A stretch of 64,000 nt of DNA from JBBSNV01 sp964458605 (lineage in GTDB: Bacteria; Pseudomonadota; Alphaproteobacteria; Reyranellales; JAQSWP01), in NCBI GenBank assembly GCA_964458605.1, contig CAYWLS010000002.1, forward strand, positions 62,001 to 126,000, given 5' to 3'. The first letter of the stretch is position 1. Each line of letters starts with the position of its first letter. Shown here in pieces: positions 42,730 through 53,699 of this stretch. The position numbers and the translations under genes are program-made. The notes beneath the pieces are model-generated. The model ran no database searches and was not told the DNA's origin. It saw only the letters and a program-made list of their open reading frames with translations.

Positions 42730-44965
42730 ATGCGACGCATCCTGAATATTGCGGTCGGCCCGGTCGGCACGGCGTTGCTGGCGATAGTGGCCATCCTCGC
42801 CGGCTTCGCCACTTACGCGGCGCTGGCCGAGATCGCCCCGACCCTTATCCCGCGCTCGGACCTGCAGAAGCTGATCTGGCTCGACGCGGCGATCGTGGTC
42901 GTCCTGGCCTGCCTCATCGCGATGCGGCTGGTGTCGATCCTGATCGCCCGACGCCGCGGCAAGGCCGGCGTGCGCCTTTACGTGCGCGTCGTGCTGCTGT
43001 TCGCCCTGATGGCGGTGCTGCCGACGGCGGTGGTTTCGACCCTGGTGGGCTACACCTTCAAAAGCGCGATCGAGGATTTCTTCAACGAACGGGTCCGCAC
43101 CGCGCTGGGCGATTCCCTGGCCGTCTCGAATCGCTATCTCGCCGAACGGCAGCGCACGTTCGAGCAGAGCATCATTCCCCTGGCGGCCGCCCTGCAGGAC
43201 GGCCCCGACATCCAGCTCAACAAGGCCGAGCTGACGCAGTTCCTGACCGGCGTGATGGCGCGCGGCAATCTCACCGAGCTTGCCATCGTCGACCAGTTCG
43301 GCTCGCCGGTGGTGCGCGGCCAGTTGCCCGGCGTGTCCGCCGAATTCGTGCGCCCGCCGCTGCGGCGAATCCAGGACGCCATGACGGGGCAGGCGCAGCT
43401 GCTGACCGAACAGCCCGACCGGCTGAGCGCGCTGTTCCGCATCTATCCCGACCGCCAGCTCTTCCTCTATATCAGCCAGGGCATCGACAAGACGCTGCTG
43501 GAGCAGGTCAATCGCATCGGCAGCACCGTCGACGCCTATACGGCGCTGGAAAACGACCGCAACGAGTTCCAGCTGCGCATCGCCATGATCTTCGTGGTGA
43601 TCATCCTGGTGTTCCTGCTGCTGGCGGTGTGGATCGGCATCCTGTTCGCCACCCGGCTGTCGGAGCCGCTGAGCGCGCTGATCGGCGCCGCCGCCAAGGT
43701 GCGCAGCGGCGACCTGGCGGTGCGGGTACCCGAATCGAGCAGCGAGGACGAGCTGGGCCTGCTGAGCCGCGAATTCAACCGCATGACCGGGCAGCTCGGC
43801 GAGCAGCGCCAGGAACTGATCGCCGCCAACACCAAGCTGGACGAGCGCCGCCGCTTCACCGAGGCCGTGCTCTCTGGCGTCACCTCCGCGGTCATCAGCC
43901 TGGACACCGAGGGCAAGGTGGAACTGGCCAATCGCGCGGCCCAGGAAATGTTCGGGGTCGGCAGCGGCAATCTGCTCGGCATCCATCTCAGCGAGCGCGT
44001 GCCGGGCCTGGCCAGCCTGCTGGCGCTGGGCCTGACACGGCCGACGCGCATCGTCCAGGAGGAACTCGAGTTCCGCCGCAGCGGGGAGACCCGCACCTTG
44101 CTGACCCGGGTCGCGGTCGAGCAATTCGGCGGCGGCGACGATCCGGTCGAATTGCGCGGCCAGTTGCAGGGCTTCGTGGTCACTTTCGACGACGTCACCG
44201 AACTTCTGTCGGCCCAGCGCAAGGCGGCCTGGGCCGACGTTGCCCGGCGCATTGCCCACGAGATCAAGAATCCGCTGACGCCGATCCAGCTCTCCGCCGA
44301 GCGGCTCAAGCGCAAATACCTCAAGCAGATCACCGACGATCCGGAGACTTTCTCCGTCTGTACCGACACGATCATCCGCCAGGTCGGCGATATCGGCCGG
44401 ATGGTCGACGAGTTCTCGTCTTTTGCCCGCATGCCCCGTCCGGTGCTGCAAAGCGAGGATCTCAAGGAGATTTGCCTTCAGGCGCTGTTCCTGCAGCGCA
44501 ATGCCCAGCCGCAGATCGTGTTCAGCAGCTACCTGCCCGATCACCCCGTTACCTTGGCGGTCGACCGCCGCCAGATCGGCCAGGCCCTGACCAACCTGCT
44601 CAAGAACGCCGGCGAGGCGATCGAGGGCCGGACGCACGGCGATGGGCAAACCCTGCCGCAAGGCGAAATATCCGTGCGAATGGAGGAGGACGGCGACAAG
44701 ATCGCCGTGGTGGTCGAGGACAACGGCAAGGGGCTGCCCCAGGCCGAACGCTCCCGCCTGACCGAGCCTTATGTGACGACGCGAGCCAAGGGGACCGGCT
44801 TGGGTCTGGCCATTGTGAAAAAGATCATGGAAGATCATGGCGGTTATCTGCTACTGGAAGATCGCGAAGGCGGCGGCGCGCGCGTGACTCTGGTGTTCCT
44901 GCGCAGCCAGGCTGCCGCAACGGCAACAAGCCAACAGCAAACTTCGCCGCTCAAGACAGCCACCC

Positions 44966-44976
<11 letters not shown>
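42730..44976 (+). CDS. ntrY: Membrane sensor kinase NtrY
   Basis: A 748-residue histidine kinase. The N-terminus has three to four membrane helices (about 12-35, 48-70, 80-105 and, after a periplasmic region, about 285-305), then a HAMP domain (RLSEPLSALIGAAAKVRSGDLAVRVPE), a PAS domain (VLSGVTSAVISLDTEGKVELANRAAQEMFG), a HisKA with the phospho-His in AHEIKNPLTPIQLSAERLK, and HATPase_c ending in GTGLGLAIVKKIMEDHGG. It senses an unidentified envelope or redox signal and phosphorylates NtrX. It overlaps ntrX by 11 bases. Confidence 0.95.
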
Positions 44977-46405
<1,429 letters not shown>

Positions 46406-46420
46406 AGCGGGGTCCCGTCG

Positions 46421-47281
46421 ATGTCGCGCATTGCCTATGTCAACGGCCGCTACCTGCCGCATCGTCACGCCCAGGTCCATGTCGAGGATCGCGGCTACCA
46501 GTTCGCCGACGGCGTCTACGAAGTGATCGCCGTGGTCGGCGACCGGCTGGTCGACGAGGCGGGCCATCTGCAGCGTCTGGAGCGATCGCTGAAGGAGCTG
46601 TCGATCGGCTGGCCGGTGGCGCCGCATGTGCTGCCCGGCCTGATCCGCGAGACGGTCCGCCGCAACCGCGTGCGCGACGGCATCGTCTATATCCAGATCA
46701 CGCGCGGCGTGGCGCGGCGCGACCACGCTTTTCCCGTCGACGCCAGGCCGGCGCTGGTGATCACCGCGCGCAACCAGCCGCCCAACCTGGCGGCGGCGCG
46801 CAGCGGCGTGGGGGTCGTCACGGTGCCGGACCAGCGCTGGGCGCGCTGCGACATCAAGACGGTGGGGCTGCTGCCCAATATCCTGGCCAAGCAGCAGGCG
46901 CGCCGGGCGGGCGCCTACGAAGCCTGGCAGGTCGACGACGACGGCCACATCACCGAAGGCTCCAGCACCAATGCCTGGATCGTCACGCGCAACGGCGAGA
47001 TCGTCACGCGCCAGGCCGACCAGGGCATCCTCAACGGCATCACCCGGCTGGCGGCGCTGTCCTTAGCCGACCTGGCGCAGCTCAAGGTGATCCACCGGCC
47101 GTTCTCGGTCGACGAAGCCAAGGCCGCCCGCGAGGCGTTCATCACCTCGGCGACTTCCTATGTGGTGGGCGTGACCAGCATCGACGGCCAGAAGATCGGC
47201 GACGGCAGGCCGGGGCCGATCACCATGCGCCTGCGCGAACTCTATCTCGACAAGCTGGCCAAGGACGCCGTCCAGCGATGA
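46421..47281 (+). CDS. D-amino-acid aminotransferase (fold type IV PLP enzyme)
   Basis: A 286-residue class IV aminotransferase. The PLP-binding lysine is K146 in RCDIKTVGLLPNILAKQQARRAGAYEAW, with the phosphate-binding TEGSSTNAWIV and the substrate-side VYEVIAVVGDRLV and YIQITRGVARRDHAFP, which fit D-alanine aminotransferase (Dat) better than branched-chain BCAT. It would interconvert D-alanine and D-glutamate with their keto acids. It lies 15 bases after ntrX and overlaps the HAD gene by four bases. Its position between ntrX and hfq is conserved in related genomes. Confidence 0.9.
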   Translation: MSRIAYVNGRYLPHRHAQVHVEDRGYQFADGVYEVIAVVGDRLVDEAGHLQRLERSLKELSIGWPVAPHVLPGLIRETVRRNRVRDGIVYIQITRGVARRDHAFPVDARPALVITARNQPPNLAAARSGVGVVTVPDQRWARCDIKTVGLLPNILAKQQARRAGAYEAWQVDDDGHITEGSSTNAWIVTRNGEIVTRQADQGILNGITRLAALSLADLAQLKVIHRPFSVDEAKAAREAFITSATSYVVGVTSIDGQKIGDGRPGPITMRLRELYLDKLAKDAVQR

Positions 47282-47931
47282 GCGCGCCGCCGCGACCCCG
47301 GGCGCTGATTTTCGACTGGGACAACACGCTGGTCGACAGCTTCGGCACCATCCACGCCGCGCTCAACGACACGCAGCGCGCCATGGGCACCGACATATGG
47401 CCCCTGGACGAGACCAAGCGACGGGTGCGCCAGTCGCTGCGCGATCATTTTCCGATCCTGTTCGGCGATCGCTGGGAACAGGCGCGCGAAATCTTCTTCC
47501 GCTCTTTCGAGCGGCGTCACCTGGAACAGCTACGCGCCCTGCCGGGGGCGGAGGATCTGTTGCGCGGCATGGCGCCGCACTGCCTGATGGCGGTGGTCAG
47601 CAACAAGACCGGCAGCTACCTGCGCAAGGAGGCCCGGCACCTGGGCTGGCACGGCCTGTTCCACGGCATTGTCGGTGCCACCGATTGCAAAAGTGACAAG
47701 CCGTCACCGGAGCCGGTCCTCAAGGCGCTGGAGGGCTCCGGCCTCGCCCCGGGACCGGACGTGTGGTTCGTCGGCGATGCCGATATCGACCTGGAATGCG
47801 CGAAAAATTCGGGCTGCACCGGGGTGTTAGTCCGGGCCGAACCGCCAGGCGAAGGGGAATTCGGCCATGCCCCGCCGTCCATTCACGTTCGCGAAATTCG
47901 TGCATTGAGAGCTTTGGCTCTGGCAGGTTAA
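47278..47931 (+). CDS. HAD-superfamily phosphatase (phosphoglycolate-phosphatase-like)
   Basis: A 217-residue HAD hydrolase. Motif I FDWDNTLVDS carries the nucleophile D13 and D15, motif II is VVSNKTGSYL, the lysine motif is in SDKPSPEPVLKAL and motif IV is VGDADIDLECAKNSG. The small helical cap (residues 20-80) is of the Gph type. Substrate not deducible. ATG 47278 overlaps the aminotransferase stop; an hfq promoter lies in its last codons. Confidence 0.88.
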   Translation: MSAPPRPRALIFDWDNTLVDSFGTIHAALNDTQRAMGTDIWPLDETKRRVRQSLRDHFPILFGDRWEQAREIFFRSFERRHLEQLRALPGAEDLLRGMAPHCLMAVVSNKTGSYLRKEARHLGWHGLFHGIVGATDCKSDKPSPEPVLKALEGSGLAPGPDVWFVGDADIDLECAKNSGCTGVLVRAEPPGEGEFGHAPPSIHVREIRALRALALAG

Positions 47932-47941
47932 TCCCTATATT
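47914..47941 (+). promoter_or_regulatory. hfq: Promoter candidate for hfq
   Basis: TTGGCT (47914-47919), 16 bases, TATATT (47936-47941), spanning the stop of the HAD gene and giving hfq a leader of about 80 bases. Confidence 0.45.
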
Positions 47942-48030
47942 ATCGATTGTGCAGTGCAAGATACGGCCGCCACCGTTCCTAAGCGGGCCGTGCAGCCTTG
48001 TCATTGCCGAACACAAAGGGACCAACAAGC

Positions 48031-48276
48031 ATGACCAGCGACAAGTCGCAGAACGTTCAGGATGTGTTCCTCAACCACCTGCGCAAGAACAAGACCCCGG
48101 TGACTATCTTCCTGGTCAATGGTGTGAAGCTGCAGGGCATCATCACCTGGTTCGACAATTTCTCGGTGCTGTTGCGCCGCGACGGCCATTCGCAGCTGGT
48201 CTACAAGCACGCCATCTCGACCATCATGCCGGTCACGCCGATCCAGCTGTTCGACGGCGACAAAGCCGAAGAGTGA
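48031..48276 (+). CDS. hfq: RNA chaperone Hfq
   Basis: An 81-residue Sm-like hexameric RNA chaperone. The Sm1 motif is TPVTIFLVNGVKLQGIITWFDNFSVLLRRDG and the Sm2 motif LVYKHAISTIMPV, with the short acidic tail common in alphaproteobacteria. It promotes sRNA-mRNA pairing, including nitrogen-control RNAs. ATG 48031 (MTSDKSQNVQDVFLNHLR) is the conserved start. Its stop overlaps the hflX GTG by four bases, the standard hfq-hflX pair. Confidence 0.98.
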   Translation: MTSDKSQNVQDVFLNHLRKNKTPVTIFLVNGVKLQGIITWFDNFSVLLRRDGHSQLVYKHAISTIMPVTPIQLFDGDKAEE

Positions 48277-49640
48277 GCTTGGCCGACACGTCGCCCGAGC
48301 AGCATCGCAACGACCGCCACGGCAGCCGGCCGGCCAAGACCCTGTCGACTGGCGCGCCGCCGCAGCGTGCCGCAGTGGTCGATCCCCGAATCGGCCCCGC
48401 CAGCGCGCTGGCGCGCAGCGACAGCGCCCGCCTCGAAGAGGCGGTCGGGCTGGCCCAAGCCATCGCGCTCGACGTCGTCGTGGCCCAAACCGTGGGACTG
48501 CACAAGGTCCGCCCCAATACCTTTTTCGGTTCCGGCGTGGTCGAGCGGCTGAAGCAGGCGGTCGAGCAGCACCAGCTCGACCTGACGATCGTCAACGCCA
48601 AGCTCAGTCCGGTTCAGCAGCGCAATCTCGAACAGGCGCTGGCCTGCAAGGTGATCGACCGCACCGGCCTGATCCTCGAGATTTTCGGCGAGCGGGCGCG
48701 CACCCATGAAGGCCGGCTCCAGGTCGAGCTGGCGGCGCTCAGCTACCAGCGCAGCCGCTTGGTGCGCTCCTGGACCCATCTGGAGCGCCAGCGCGGCGGC
48801 TTCGGCTTCCTGGGCGGCCCGGGCGAATCGCAGCTCGAAATCGACCGCCGGCTGATCGGCGAGCGCATCGTCAAGCTCAAGCGCGAGCTGGAGGAAGTGC
48901 GCCGCACCCGCGACCTGCAGCGCCAGGGACGGCGCAAGGCGACGCTGCCGGTGATCGCGCTGGTCGGCTACACCAATGCCGGCAAGTCGACGCTGTTCAA
49001 CCGCCTGACCCAGTCTCAGGTGCTCGCCAAGGACCTGCTGTTCGCCACGCTCGATACGACGATGCGGGCCATCGAGCTGCCGTCGGGCCGCCAGGCGGTA
49101 TTGTCCGACACGGTGGGATTCATCGCCGACCTGCCGACCGACCTGGTGGCGGCATTCCGCGCCACGCTGGAAGAGGTGGTCGAGGCCGATATCGTCGTCC
49201 ACGTGCGCGACATGGCCCATCCCGACAGCGAGGCGCAGCGCCAGGACGTCGAGGACGTGCTGTCGGCGATCGGCGTCGGCGAGAAGGTGCTTTCGGGCGA
49301 GATCATCGAGGCCATGAACAAGATCGACCAGCTCGATGCCGTGGCCCGGCGGCGGCTGGAAAGCGGCAAGCGCGAGGGCAATGCCACGGCGCGCATCCCG
49401 ATCTCGGCCCTGACCGGCGAGGGCGTCGGCGACTTGCTGGCGGCGATCGAGGCGCGATTGGCCGCGGCCGACGCCGCCGTGGCGCTCGACGTGCCGCTCA
49501 GCGACGGCGCTTCGTTGGCCTGGCTGTACCGCCACGGCAGGGTGGTGGAACGCCATGACGACGACGCCATGGCCCATCTCACGGTGGTGCTGGACAGCGA
49601 ATCCCAGGCCCGCTTCGCCGCCCGCCAGCGCCAGGGCTGA
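48273..49640 (+). CDS. hflX: Ribosome-associated GTPase HflX
   Basis: A 455-residue GTPase that splits stalled or heat-damaged 70S ribosomes. It has the N-terminal nucleotide-binding domain (FFGSGVVERLKQAVEQHQLDLTIVNAKLSPVQQRNLEQ), the linker coiled coil ending LVRSWTHLERQRGGFGFLGGPGESQLEIDRR, and the G domain with G1 GYTNAGKST from residue 232, G3 DTVGFIADLP and G4 MNKID. The start is taken as GTG 48273 (overlap GTGA with hfq); TTG 48279 is an alternative. The long frame open upstream runs through hfq and is not coding. Confidence 0.95.
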   Translation: MSLADTSPEQHRNDRHGSRPAKTLSTGAPPQRAAVVDPRIGPASALARSDSARLEEAVGLAQAIALDVVVAQTVGLHKVRPNTFFGSGVVERLKQAVEQHQLDLTIVNAKLSPVQQRNLEQALACKVIDRTGLILEIFGERARTHEGRLQVELAALSYQRSRLVRSWTHLERQRGGFGFLGGPGESQLEIDRRLIGERIVKLKRELEEVRRTRDLQRQGRRKATLPVIALVGYTNAGKSTLFNRLTQSQVLAKDLLFATLDTTMRAIELPSGRQAVLSDTVGFIADLPTDLVAAFRATLEEVVEADIVVHVRDMAHPDSEAQRQDVEDVLSAIGVGEKVLSGEIIEAMNKIDQLDAVARRRLESGKREGNATARIPISALTGEGVGDLLAAIEARLAAADAAVALDVPLSDGASLAWLYRHGRVVERHDDDAMAHLTVVLDSESQARFAARQRQG

Positions 49641-49652
49641 TTCGGGCCGCGA

Positions 49653-49681
49653 TTGACGGTCGGCGGGGGCTTTCCTATAAA
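49653..49681 (+). promoter_or_regulatory. groES: Strong promoter for groES, heat-shock-like
   Basis: TTGACG (49653-49658), 17 bases, TATAAA (49676-49681), with the -10 box in the context CCTATAAA, which also fits the sigma-32 type -10 of alphaproteobacteria. No CIRCE operator (TTAGCACTC dyad) is seen. Confidence 0.6.
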
Positions 49682-49726
49682 CCCCGCTGCAGTTTTCGCC
49701 AGACATATCCCCGGGAGAAAAGCGCC

Positions 49727-50011
49727 ATGAGATTCAAGCCATTGCAGGACCGCGTGGTGGTCAAGCCCTCGAAACTGGACGACAAGACCAAGGGCGGCAT
49801 CATCATCCCCGACACCGCCAAGGAAAAGCCGGCGCAGGGCAAGGTGGTCGCGGCGGGCCCCGGTCGGCGCGGCGAGGATGGCCGCCTCTATGCCATGAGC
49901 GTGAAGGTCGGCGACACGGTGCTGTACGGCAAGTGGTCGGGTACCGAGGTCAAGCTCGACGGCGAGGATCTCGTGATCATGAACGAGACCGACATCCTGG
50001 GCGTGGTCTGA
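49727..50011 (+). CDS. groES: Co-chaperonin GroES, without an adjacent groEL
   Basis: A 94-residue GroES: MRFKPLQDRVVVKPSKLDDKTKGGIIIPDTAKEKPAQGKV (the roof and mobile loop KLDDKTKGGIIIPD) and YGKWSGTEVKLDGEDLVIMNETDILGVV. It would cap a GroEL ring. The gene stands alone: the next gene is an inositol-monophosphatase-like gene and no groEL lies in the window. The mobile loop and fold look intact, so it is probably a second, possibly specialised copy. It has a strong promoter of its own. Confidence 0.95.
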   Translation: MRFKPLQDRVVVKPSKLDDKTKGGIIIPDTAKEKPAQGKVVAAGPGRRGEDGRLYAMSVKVGDTVLYGKWSGTEVKLDGEDLVIMNETDILGVV

Positions 50012-50037
50012 CGCCCCCGACGCGTCGGGCCGGCCCG

Positions 50038-50874
50038 ATGCCGACCGATCTCAGCCGCCGCGTGCTCGACGTGATGCGCGCGGCCGGCGAGCGCGAGCTG
50101 ATGCCGCGCTTCGGCAATCTGCAGCAATCCGATATCCGGGAAAAGAAGCCGGGCGATCTCGTCACCGTGGCCGACGTCGCCGCCGAGCAGCACATCGCCG
50201 CCGGCCTGAACGAGATCCTGCCCGGCGTGCCGGTGGTGGGCGAGGAGGCGGTGGCGGCCGATCCGGCGCTGCAGGACAGCATCCGCACCGCCGAGCGGGC
50301 CTGGATCGTCGATCCGCTCGACGGCACGTCCAACTTCGCCAAGGGCCGGGCGATGTTCGCCATCATCGTGGCGCTGGTCGAGCGGGGAGAGCCGATCGGT
50401 GGCTGGATCCACGATCCGATCAAGGGACGCAATGCCTGGGCCGAAAACGGGATGGGCGCCTGGCTGGACGGCGCGAGGGTCCGCTATGCCGACGGGGGAG
50501 ACCCCAAGCAGATGCAGGGTTTCGTCGGCTTCGGCTTCCGCCGCCTGGTGTTGGAGAAGATGCGACCGGGCTCGCTGGACCGGATCGGGCCGATCACCAG
50601 CCTGAACTGCGCCGGGCAGGAATATCTCGACATCATGGCCGGCAACCGCCAGTTCAACCTCTATCGCCAGATCAAGCCGTGGGACCACGCGGCGGGGGTC
50701 CTGATGGTGCAGGAGGCGGGCGGTTACGCCGCGCGCTTCGACGACACGCCCTACACGCCCACCAGCCAGGACGGCGGCCTGCTCAGCGCGCCCGACCGGG
50801 CGGCCTGGCAGCAGCTGCATGACATCATGATCGGCTCGTCGCTGGCCGAGATCAACGCGTTCCCCAAGCGATAA
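50038..50874 (+). CDS. Inositol monophosphatase family protein
   Basis: A 278-residue metal-dependent phosphatase of the IMPase/CysQ superfamily. Metal ligands are in GEEA (68-71) and DPLDGTSNFA (92-101), and the C-terminal WDHAAGVLMVQEAGG motif is present. Substrate could be an inositol, sugar or 3-prime-phosphoadenosine phosphate; sequence alone does not decide. ATG 50038 is 26 bases after groES, in the same direction. A hairpin terminator directly follows its stop. Confidence 0.92.
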   Translation: MPTDLSRRVLDVMRAAGERELMPRFGNLQQSDIREKKPGDLVTVADVAAEQHIAAGLNEILPGVPVVGEEAVAADPALQDSIRTAERAWIVDPLDGTSNFAKGRAMFAIIVALVERGEPIGGWIHDPIKGRNAWAENGMGAWLDGARVRYADGGDPKQMQGFVGFGFRRLVLEKMRPGSLDRIGPITSLNCAGQEYLDIMAGNRQFNLYRQIKPWDHAAGVLMVQEAGGYAARFDDTPYTPTSQDGGLLSAPDRAAWQQLHDIMIGSSLAEINAFPKR

Positions 50875-50899
50875 GGGCCGGCGCTTGCCGCACCGGCCC
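50875..50899. terminator. Terminator hairpin between convergent genes
   Basis: GGGCCGG, eleven-base loop, CCGGCCC starts at the base after the TAA of the phosphatase gene and lies between it and the convergent dehydrogenase gene. CTTCATC follows instead of a pure T-run. Confidence 0.5.
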
Positions 50900-50923
50900 C
50901 TTCATCGATCGCTGTAGCGTGGC

Positions 50924-52357
50924 TTACAGCGGCGCCTGGGTGATGAACTTGGTGTTCAGATAACTCTCGATCGCCTCGGAGCCGCCTTCCGAGCCGAAGC
51001 CCGAATCCTTGACGCCGCCGAACGGCACTTCCGGCAGTGCCAGGCCGTGATGGTTGATCGACACCATGCCGCTTTCGAACGCCGCGCCGATGGCCCCGGC
51101 AGTCTGCGCCGACCTTGTATAGGCATAGGCCGCCAGGCCGTAGGGCAGGCGGTTGGCTTCCTGCACCACCTGGTCGAATTCGCGGAAGCGGGCGATCGGC
51201 GCGATCGGGCCGAACGGCTCCTCGCTCATGATGCGCGCTTCCATCGGCACGTCGGTCAGCACGGTGGGCTCGAAGAAATTGCCCTTGTTGCCGATGCGCT
51301 TGCCGCCGGTCCTGAGCGTGGCGCCCTTGGCCACGGCGTCGGCGACGAAGCCCTGCATGGCATCGACGCGGCGCAGATTGGCCAGCGGGCCCATCTGCGT
51401 GTCCTTCTCCATGCCGTCGCCGACCTTGACCGCCTTGGCGGCGGCGACGAAACCGTCGACGAAGCGTTGGTAGATGTTCTCGTGCACCAGGAAGCGCGTA
51501 GGGGAAACGCAGACCTGGCCGGCGTTCCTGAACTTGGCGCCGCTCAGCAGCTTGACCGCCTTGTCGACATCGGCGTCCTCGAACACGATGGCCGGGGCAT
51601 GGCCGCCCAGCTCCATGGTGATGCGCTTCATGTGCTGGCCGGCCAGCGCCGCCAGGTGCTTGCCCACCGCGGTCGAGCCGGTGAAGGTGACCTTGCGGAT
51701 GGTCGGGTGCGGGATCAGGTATTCGGATATCTCCGCCGGCACGCCGAACACCAGATTGACCACGCCGGCCGGCACCCCGGCATCCTCGTAGACCTTGACC
51801 AGCGCCGCGCAGCTCGCCGGAGTCTCTTCCGGGCCTTTCAGGATGATCGAGCAGCCGGCGGCCAGCGCGGCGGAGCATTTGCGCACCGCCTGGTTGATCG
51901 GGAAATTCCACGGCGTGAAGGCCGCCACCGGGCCGACCGGCTCCTTGACCACGAGCTGGTAGACGCCTTCGGCGCGGGCCGGGATGACGCGGCCATAGGT
52001 GCGCCGCGCCTCCTCGGCGAACCAATCCATGATGTCGGCCGCCGCCATCGCCTCCATCTTGGCTTCGACGAACGGCTTGCCCTGTTCCAGGGTCATGATC
52101 CTGCCGATCTCCTCGGCCCGGGCGCGCATCAGCTCGCCTGCCTTGCGCAACACCTTGGAACGGTCGAAGGCCGAGACCTTCTTCCAGGCGCGAAACCCTT
52201 TCTCGGCCGCCGCCAGCGCGCGGTCGAGATCGGCCTTCGAGGCATGCGCCACCGTACCGATGGTCTCGCCGGTCGCCGGGTTGGCGACGTCGAGCGTCCT
52301 GTTGCCGGTGCCCGGCACCCAGCCGCCGTCGATGAACAACGAAGTGTTGGGATACAT
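50924..52357 (-). CDS. NAD(P)-dependent aldehyde dehydrogenase, succinate-semialdehyde dehydrogenase type
   Basis: A 477-residue aldehyde dehydrogenase of the GabD clade. The general base is E249 in MELGGHAPAIVFEDAD, the nucleophile C283 in FRNAGQVCVSPTRFLVH, and the cofactor site contains PWNFPINQAVRKCSAALAAGC and FTGSTAVGK. The final SGFGSEGGSEAIESYLNTKFI is typical of GabD and close relatives. It would oxidise succinic semialdehyde or a similar aldehyde acid. A GGGGAGGATCAGC ribosome-binding site decides ATG 52357. It is downstream of the SDR gene on the same strand with a 137-base gap. Confidence 0.92.
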   Translation of the reverse strand: MYPNTSLFIDGGWVPGTGNRTLDVANPATGETIGTVAHASKADLDRALAAAEKGFRAWKKVSAFDRSKVLRKAGELMRARAEEIGRIMTLEQGKPFVEAKMEAMAAADIMDWFAEEARRTYGRVIPARAEGVYQLVVKEPVGPVAAFTPWNFPINQAVRKCSAALAAGCSIILKGPEETPASCAALVKVYEDAGVPAGVVNLVFGVPAEISEYLIPHPTIRKVTFTGSTAVGKHLAALAGQHMKRITMELGGHAPAIVFEDADVDKAVKLLSGAKFRNAGQVCVSPTRFLVHENIYQRFVDGFVAAAKAVKVGDGMEKDTQMGPLANLRRVDAMQGFVADAVAKGATLRTGGKRIGNKGNFFEPTVLTDVPMEARIMSEEPFGPIAPIARFREFDQVVQEANRLPYGLAAYAYTRSAQTAGAIGAAFESGMVSINHHGLALPEVPFGGVKDSGFGSEGGSEAIESYLNTKFITQAPL

Positions 52358-52494
52358 GCTGATCCTCCCCGCAATGGCATTCCGCGCGCGAGTATGGCGG
52401 CGTACCGCGTCGCCTTCAACGACACCACGGCAGCTTTGCGCTGCCTGCACATTCAAACTTGTGCCGCGACCGCATTTCGGCCGCGGCGATGCTG

Positions 52495-53253
52495 TCAGCC
52501 CTGCCGCTTCACCGGGAAGGCGCCGAACGCCTGCATCACCGGCATCATCTCGATGGTGTTGATGTTGACGTGCTCGGGCAGGATGGTGGTGATGAATTCG
52601 ACGGTCTGGGCAATGTCGTCCGGCGTCATCGGCTGCATGCCCTTGTAGGTATCCTTGGCCTTGGCGGCGTCGCCCTTAAAGCGCACCACCGAGAACTCGG
52701 TCTCGGCCATGCCGGGCTCGACCGAGGTGACGCGGATGTTGCTGCCCAGCAGGTCGGCACGCAGGTTGAGCGAGAACTGGTGCACGAAGGCCTTGGTGCC
52801 GCCATAGACGTTGCCGCCGGGATAGGGATAGGTGCCGGCCACCGAGCCGAGATTGACGATATGGCCGCGATCGCGCTTGACCATGCCGGGCAGGATGGCG
52901 TGGGTGACGTAGACCAGTCCCTTGATGTTGGTGTCGATCATGGTCTCCCAGTCGCTGAGTTCGGACAGGTGCGCGGGGCCCATGCCCATGGCGAGGCCGG
53001 CGTTGTTGACCAGGATGTCGACGGCGGCGAACCCGGCCGGCAGGGAAGACAGCGCCTGCGTCACCGCGTTCTTGTCAGAGACGTCGAACTGCACGGTGTG
53101 AACCGCCGTCTTCAACTCGCTCTTCAGCCTGTCGAGCCGATCCTTGCGCCGGCCGGTCAGCACCAGATTGTGGCCGCCCTTGGCGAAGCGCCGCGCCATG
53201 GCTTCGCCGAAGCCGGCGGTGGCGCCGGTGATGAGAATGGTCTTTTTCGCCAT
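52495..53253 (-). CDS. SDR-family oxidoreductase, YdfG-like NADP-dependent 3-hydroxy acid dehydrogenase type
   Basis: A 252-residue classical short-chain dehydrogenase. It has the cofactor loop TGATAGFGEAMARRF (9-23) followed by TGRRKDRL (an Arg-rich start of the second strand, favouring NADP), NNAGLAMG, and the catalytic S in LGSVAGTYPYPGGNVYGGTKAFVHQF with Y and K in the YGGTK motif. The SVEPGMAETEFSVVRFKGD stretch is like YdfG, which oxidises L-allo-threonine, serine and 3-hydroxy acids. A TTGGGAGGATT ribosome-binding site precedes ATG 53253. Confidence 0.9.
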   Translation of the reverse strand: MAKKTILITGATAGFGEAMARRFAKGGHNLVLTGRRKDRLDRLKSELKTAVHTVQFDVSDKNAVTQALSSLPAGFAAVDILVNNAGLAMGMGPAHLSELSDWETMIDTNIKGLVYVTHAILPGMVKRDRGHIVNLGSVAGTYPYPGGNVYGGTKAFVHQFSLNLRADLLGSNIRVTSVEPGMAETEFSVVRFKGDAAKAKDTYKGMQPMTPDDIAQTVEFITTILPEHVNINTIEMMPVMQAFGAFPVKRQG

Positions 53254-53315
53254 GGAATCCTCCCAACGGATTTTGAATTTGTCAGACAGCTTTGTCCTAA
53301 TGGCGCGGCCCTACG

Positions 53316-53699
53316 CTACAACACGCCTTGTATGTCGGTGTGGCGGAAATCCTCACCCACATAGAGCAGCGGGCAGGCATGTTGCTGGGCTACGGCATAG
53401 GCAAAGCAGTCGCCGAAATTCAGGGCGGCGCGATGCAGGCCCTTGCCCCAGCGGGTATAGGCCTGCGCCACGCGATTGGCCTGCGCCGCCGTCATCGGCA
53501 CGACCTGCATGCCCAATCCCTCGATCAGCCGCTCGATCTCGTCGCCGACATTGCGGCGCTTGGCAACGATCAGCGCTTCGGCGACCGTCGCGGCGGAAAT
53601 GACGATGTCCGCCTCGCGCTCCAGCACATCGACGCAGGCGGCGGCATCGGGCTCGTCGAGGACCACGGCCATCAATGCCGAGGTGTCGATCGCGATCAT
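53316..53699 (-). CDS. vapC: VapC-type PIN-domain toxin
   Basis: A 127-residue PIN-domain ribonuclease, the toxin of a type II toxin-antitoxin pair. The acidic catalytic set is complete: D5 (MIAIDTSALMAVVLDEPD), E41 (SAATVAEAL), D97 (LNFGDCFAYAVA) and D117 (GEDFRHTDI). It would cleave tRNA or rRNA. ATG 53699 overlaps the antitoxin stop by four bases. All residues look functional, so the toxin should be active. Confidence 0.93.
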   Translation of the reverse strand: MIAIDTSALMAVVLDEPDAAACVDVLEREADIVISAATVAEALIVAKRRNVGDEIERLIEGLGMQVVPMTAAQANRVAQAYTRWGKGLHRAALNFGDCFAYAVAQQHACPLLYVGEDFRHTDIQGVL

